Source: Rhododendron vialii (Eukaryota; Streptophyta; Magnoliopsida; Ericales; Ericaceae). From it: a stretch of 64,000 nucleotides of DNA. Shown one piece after another: positions 62,317-64,000 of this stretch (position 1 is its first letter; every line of letters begins with the position of its first letter). Location: contig NC_080566.1 of NCBI RefSeq assembly GCF_030253575.1, positions 33,380,001-33,444,000 of the forward strand. The letters run 5' to 3'. The notes under the pieces are model-generated. The model made no database searches and had not been told where the DNA came from. It saw nothing but the letters and a program-made list of their open reading frames with translations. The position numbers and the translations under genes are program-made.

Positions 62317-62318
<2 letters not shown>
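45988..62318 (-). CDS. ABCG subfamily half-transporter, gene B, tandem paralogue of gene A
   Basis: Same architecture as gene A and very similar in sequence; about nine of 203 exon-1 residues differ. Exons (minus): 62318-61709, 56438-56359, 55359-54895, 54762-54676, 47376-47248, 47132-46938, 46835-46749, 46659-45988; 774 codons and then TAA. Walker [10 protein letters not shown], signature LSGGQ, Walker [11 protein letters not shown] and the membrane domain are intact. One Ile codon of gene A exon 8 (VEIGYSKW) is absent. All junctions are GT/AG except intron 4, whose donor reads GTG|GCAAGT instead of GTG|GTAAGT. That 7.3 kb intron holds a LINE with a nested Gypsy element. Intron 1 (5.3 kb) holds an LTR element and a CACTA MITE. 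I infer a probably functional gene whose splicing efficiency is uncertain. Confidence 0.9.
47542..47665. mobile_element. hAT-type MITE, gene B copy
   Basis: TAGGGCTGTAAACGAGCC to (inverted) TTTACGGCCCTT. The right flank TGGCCATA matches the left flank TGGCCATG of the gene A copy, confirming an 8-bp target duplication and insertion before gene duplication. Confidence 0.8.
48228..48743 (+). repeat. 5' LTR of Gypsy element
   Basis: 516 bp against 491 bp for the 3' LTR; the difference is mostly an indel near 48350-48400. Confidence 0.88.
48776..53215 (+). pseudogene. Gypsy gag-pol, many stops
   Basis: Gag starts [14 protein letters not shown] at 48776 and stays in one frame to 49660, broken by TAG/TGA codons. 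Then come a CCHC knuckle [14 protein letters not shown] (about 49797-49838), an aspartic-protease-like region ending LLLGRPW (about 50352), and reverse transcriptase from 50701. Its active site reads YFDN (51157-51168), so the second catalytic Asp is Asn. RNase H is around 51580-51930, the integrase HHCC-like region around 52130-52260 and the integrase core 52300-52800. It ends at [10 protein letters not shown] (about 53150). No chromodomain is recognisable. It cannot encode active enzymes. Confidence 0.88.
53217..53707 (+). repeat. 3' LTR of Gypsy element
   Basis: Pairs with 48228-48743 and is followed by target duplication AAAAC, after which the LINE continues. Confidence 0.9.
55778..56286. 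repeat. Gene-B-specific insertion in intron 2 with two direct repeats of about 100 bp
   Basis: Gene A intron 2 is about 500 bp shorter; the extra DNA lies between the shared TTTTAGTACATTTTTTT and TTTTTATCGGCAAAGAAATT. Inside, a block with ATTTATATTTATTCATAAAATT and GACAGCTTTTTCTGAAAGAT is present twice (near 56010-56100 and 56110-56205). Type of element unknown. Confidence 0.6.
57164..59739 (+). mobile_element. Short non-autonomous LTR retrotransposon (TRIM/LARD-like) in intron 1 of gene B
   Basis: LTRs 57164-57738 (575 bp) and 58330-59739 (the latter enlarged by a nested element) start TGTTGGATTTTTCCC and end ATAATCCCAACA. The target duplication is CAGTT (57159-57163 and 59740-59744); gene A has the empty site with one CAGTT. 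The primer-binding site is TGGTATCAAAGC (57741), and a purine tract GGGAAAAGGG precedes the 3' LTR. The internal region is only about 590 bp and holds a frame of 110 codons (57804-58136) with His/Asp/Gly- and Arg/Lys-rich parts. No gag or pol domain is present. It has a two-unit 54-bp repeat (58129-58218). Confidence 0.88.
58630..59457. mobile_element. Foldback element: 828-bp near-complete palindrome nested in the 3' LTR
   Basis: The outer arms read GGGGCTCTGCTGTGCCTGAG on one side and its complement on the other. Complementarity continues for roughly 400 bp per arm, meeting near 59040. It is flanked by CCAGGAGG on both sides (58622-58629 and 59458-59465), an 8-bp target duplication. It has no coding capacity. 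The 8-bp duplication would fit hAT; the long arms and terminal G would fit Mutator-like or foldback elements. Confidence 0.85.
59968..60635. mobile_element. CACTA-type MITE in intron 1 of gene B, intact
   Basis: Termini CACTACAACAAAATTGGTCT and (inverted) AGACCTATTTTGTTGTAGTG with target duplication GTC on both sides (59965-59967 and 60636-60638). It is 668 bp, with internal short repeats of the GACGAAAATAATTTTCGTC and GTGATGAAAAA type. A segment near 60310-60370 (GTTGAATTGGTAGAGGCC, then TTTTGGTTTCGAGTGG) looks weakly tRNA-like. A truncated copy is at 24238-24675 in gene A. Confidence 0.92.
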
Positions 62319-62359
<41 letters not shown>

Positions 62360-62457
62360 GTATTAATTGAACTAGATTAGTTTTGGGAACTGAAAAGGGG
62401 TGTATCGATATTTATAGGCATGGAGGGAAGGTTCTGCTAGATAGTAAAAGGAGTAAC
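62319..62457 (-). promoter_or_regulatory. Proximal promoter and CT-rich 5' UTR of gene B
   Basis: (CT)n directly upstream of the ATG on the gene strand (plus strand 62322-62356) and a TATA box (TATAAATAT, plus-strand 62408-62416), both as in gene A. Homology to gene A ends where the Copia LTR begins. Confidence 0.7.
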
Positions 62458-62470
62458 CAAACGAGAGGCT

Positions 62471-63201
62471 TGTTGGGTGGAGAAGTATTGATCACACACT
62501 TATAATGTATGAAACTCACAAGAGAATTGCACAAACACACTCACAATATATTGAACTCACTCAATTTGAAAATTTTCATACACGGAGGAGGAATTTCTCT
62601 CTCTCTGTAACTCTCTTATTCTCTTACTCCACTCATATCTTTTACATAATCAGAATACATTCTTTTATAGGCAAATCAAGCAGACAAGTAGATAATCTTG
62701 CAATAAATGCAAAGATCACAAATTGAAATACGGAAGCTTAAATTCAATACCCACGTTTTTGTTATACCCACGTTTTTGTTATGAGAAGTGCTACAATACA
62801 CACCCCTTATTTGGGTGTGTATCATATGCACCCTTATTAAAATACACCAAAATGTTATGAATCCCAAAATGTTACGAATCTATTGCTAAAAAGTTACGAA
62901 TCATATTGTTGAAAAGTTACGAATTTTTAGTATAAAAGTTACGATACGAAATAAAATGTTATGAATGACCGGTCCTACAAGTAATTTTTTATGAGATAGC
63001 ACAATATGAACCACACAATAGGTACATATAGTACACACCTTAAAGGGGTGTGTATTGAAGAGTTTTCCTTTTGTTATTGTTCTTCTTGCAGGCTTATCTG
63101 ACTTTCATTCTTTCCAACTTACACTTCCACTTGCAGGCATTCATAGCCTCCAAAACAATAGTTTCACACGTTTCAAATCAAGCTTACTGGTTTTTCAACA
63201 T
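62471..63201 (-). repeat. 3' LTR of a Copia element, next to the gene B promoter
   Basis: On the minus strand it starts TGTTGAAAAACC just after a purine tract (AAGCTTAAGGGGGA) and ends CCACCCAACA at 62471. Its own TATA-like box (CCTATAAAAGAATG, plus-strand about 62663-62676) points toward gene B. A Mutator-type MITE (62783-63068) interrupts it. The partner LTR is beyond the window. Confidence 0.8.
62783..63068. mobile_element. Mutator-type MITE inside the Copia LTR
   Basis: Inverted ends GAGAAGTGCTACAATACACA and TGTGTATTGAAGAGTTTTCC; exact 9-bp target duplication TTTTGTTAT at 62774-62782 and 63069-63077. The centre (62850-62950) is a degenerate array of GTTACGAAT units. Confidence 0.88.
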
Positions 63202-63219
63202 CCCCCTTAAGCTTGATTC

Positions 63220-64000
63220 TCAGAGATTCTTCATTCCAAGCATTGTCTTCATTTTTATGAAAGCTTCATGTTTGAGGGGTTTCGTAAAGATATCAGCTGC
63301 TTGATCATATGTCCTGCAAGAAACTAACTCCACTTCCTTTGCTTTTACATGCTCTCTGATGAAGTGGTAGCGGGTATCGATGTGCTTACTTCTTTCGTGA
63401 TGAGTCGGGTTCTTTGCAAGCGCAACTGCAGAGCGGTTGTCGACGTAGATTTCTGTGGGCAATTTTTGCAGAAAGCCCAAATGCTTCAGCACATTCCTTA
63501 ACCATATAGCATGACAGACAGCTGAGTTGGCGGCAACATACTCAGCTTCACAAGATGACAACGTCACGATTGCTTGCTTCTTGGATGTCCAAGTGAAGGC
63601 AGTATCTCCAATGAAGAAAACGAACCCTGTTGTGCTCTTCCTTTCGTCCAAGTCTCTTCCCCAATCGCTATCTGAATAGCCGGAAAGATTCAGGTCACCG
63701 CCTGACTGATAGAATAGTCCATCACTATGAGTCCCTTTGATGTAGCGGAGAATCCGCTTTGCTGCAAACAAGTGTGACTGATCTGGTGTCTCCATGTATC
63801 GGCTGACTAGCCCAACACCATAGAGTATGTCTGGCCTAGTACAGGTCAAATATCGCAGACTTCCAACCAATCTTTTGAAATAGGTTGGATCAACATTTCC
63901 AGTATCATTTTTCTTCAGTTCCAGTCCACTATCGACTGGAGTCATCACTGGATTGCATGTCTCCATCCCGTACTTCTTCAATATCTCCATGGCATACCTA
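63220..64000 (-). CDS. Copia pol C-terminus (RT end and RNase H), open, partial
   Basis: Open to the stop at 63220 and continuing beyond the window edge. It shows the RT-to-RNase H linker (TPVDSGLELKKND, VGSLRYLTCTRPDI) and the Copia RNase H motifs SDSDWGRDLDERKST, SSCEAEYVA and YVDNRSAVALA. It ends with ADIFTKPLKHEAF. Unlike the other retroelements here, no stop or frameshift is seen in these 256 codons, so this element is probably the youngest. It has the same orientation as gene B, which lies downstream of it. Confidence 0.9.
   Translation of the reverse strand, partial: RYAMEILKKYGMETCNPVMTPVDSGLELKKNDTGNVDPTYFKRLVGSLRYLTCTRPDILYGVGLVSRYMETPDQSHLFAAKRILRYIKGTHSDGLFYQSGGDLNLSGYSDSDWGRDLDERKSTTGFVFFIGDTAFTWTSKKQAIVTLSSCEAEYVAANSAVCHAIWLRNVLKHLGFLQKLPTEIYVDNRSAVALAKNPTHHERSKHIDTRYHFIREHVKAKEVELVSCRTYDQAADIFTKPLKHEAFIKMKTMLGMKNL

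Noticed and set aside
14608-62318. A gene cluster or pathway around the ABCG genes
   Set aside because: No biosynthetic enzyme gene is present; everything between and around the two transporters is transposon-derived or non-coding.

Overview
This window is nuclear DNA of a flowering plant. The evidence is a pair of plant-type ABCG half-transporter genes with eight exons and GT/AG introns, set in AT-rich DNA full of CACTA, Copia, Gypsy, L1-type LINE, hAT, Mutator, PIF and Stowaway elements. The ABCG exon structure and TE mix suggest a eudicot, but nothing seen fixes the species. There are no bacterial-style operons, CRISPR arrays or rRNA genes.

Layout. (1) 1-11389: two related CACTA (En/Spm) relics, both pointing to the minus strand. 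The left one (1-about 3330) keeps an open TNPA-like gene but has lost TNP2 by a clean internal deletion. The right one (5978-11389) keeps a decayed TNP2 gene, subterminal repeats and the CACTA terminus. (2) 11390-14413: a degenerate minisatellite split by a Stowaway MITE, then non-coding DNA with retroelement character. (3) 14608-26307 (minus): ABCG gene A, eight exons and 775 codons, with a dead Copia element (16160-21560) in intron 4. (4) 26308-45800: intergenic DNA holding a hAT MITE, a 2.5 kb Mutator-like element with a PIF MITE inside it, a candidate solo LTR, a GTGTGAATT minisatellite, two possible captured gene fragments, a nearly full-length LINE and a 735-bp tandem duplication. (5) 45988-62318 (minus): ABCG gene B, eight exons and 774 codons. 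Its intron 4 holds a LINE with a Gypsy element nested in it; its intron 1 holds a short non-autonomous LTR element with a giant-hairpin element inside one LTR, plus a CACTA-type MITE. (6) 62471-64000 (minus): the 3' end of a Copia element whose LTR lies directly upstream of gene B.

Genes A and B are a tandem duplication whose recognisable homology runs from about 14414 to 26450 and from about 45801 to 62457. The TEs inside give a relative history. A hAT MITE, a LINE insertion and a CACTA MITE are shared by both copies and so predate the duplication. The Copia (A), the Gypsy (B), the short LTR element (B) and its hairpin passenger (B) are private and younger. Despite about 28 kb of gene span, both coding sequences read open through every splice junction. 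The main candidate functional difference is a GC instead of GT donor at intron 4 of gene B, together with different DNA upstream of the shared proximal promoter of about 140 bp.

I found no convincing undescribed biological system. The most interesting items are the TE-loaded paralogue pair, the LTR next to the gene B promoter, the CACTA deletion derivative and the hairpin element.
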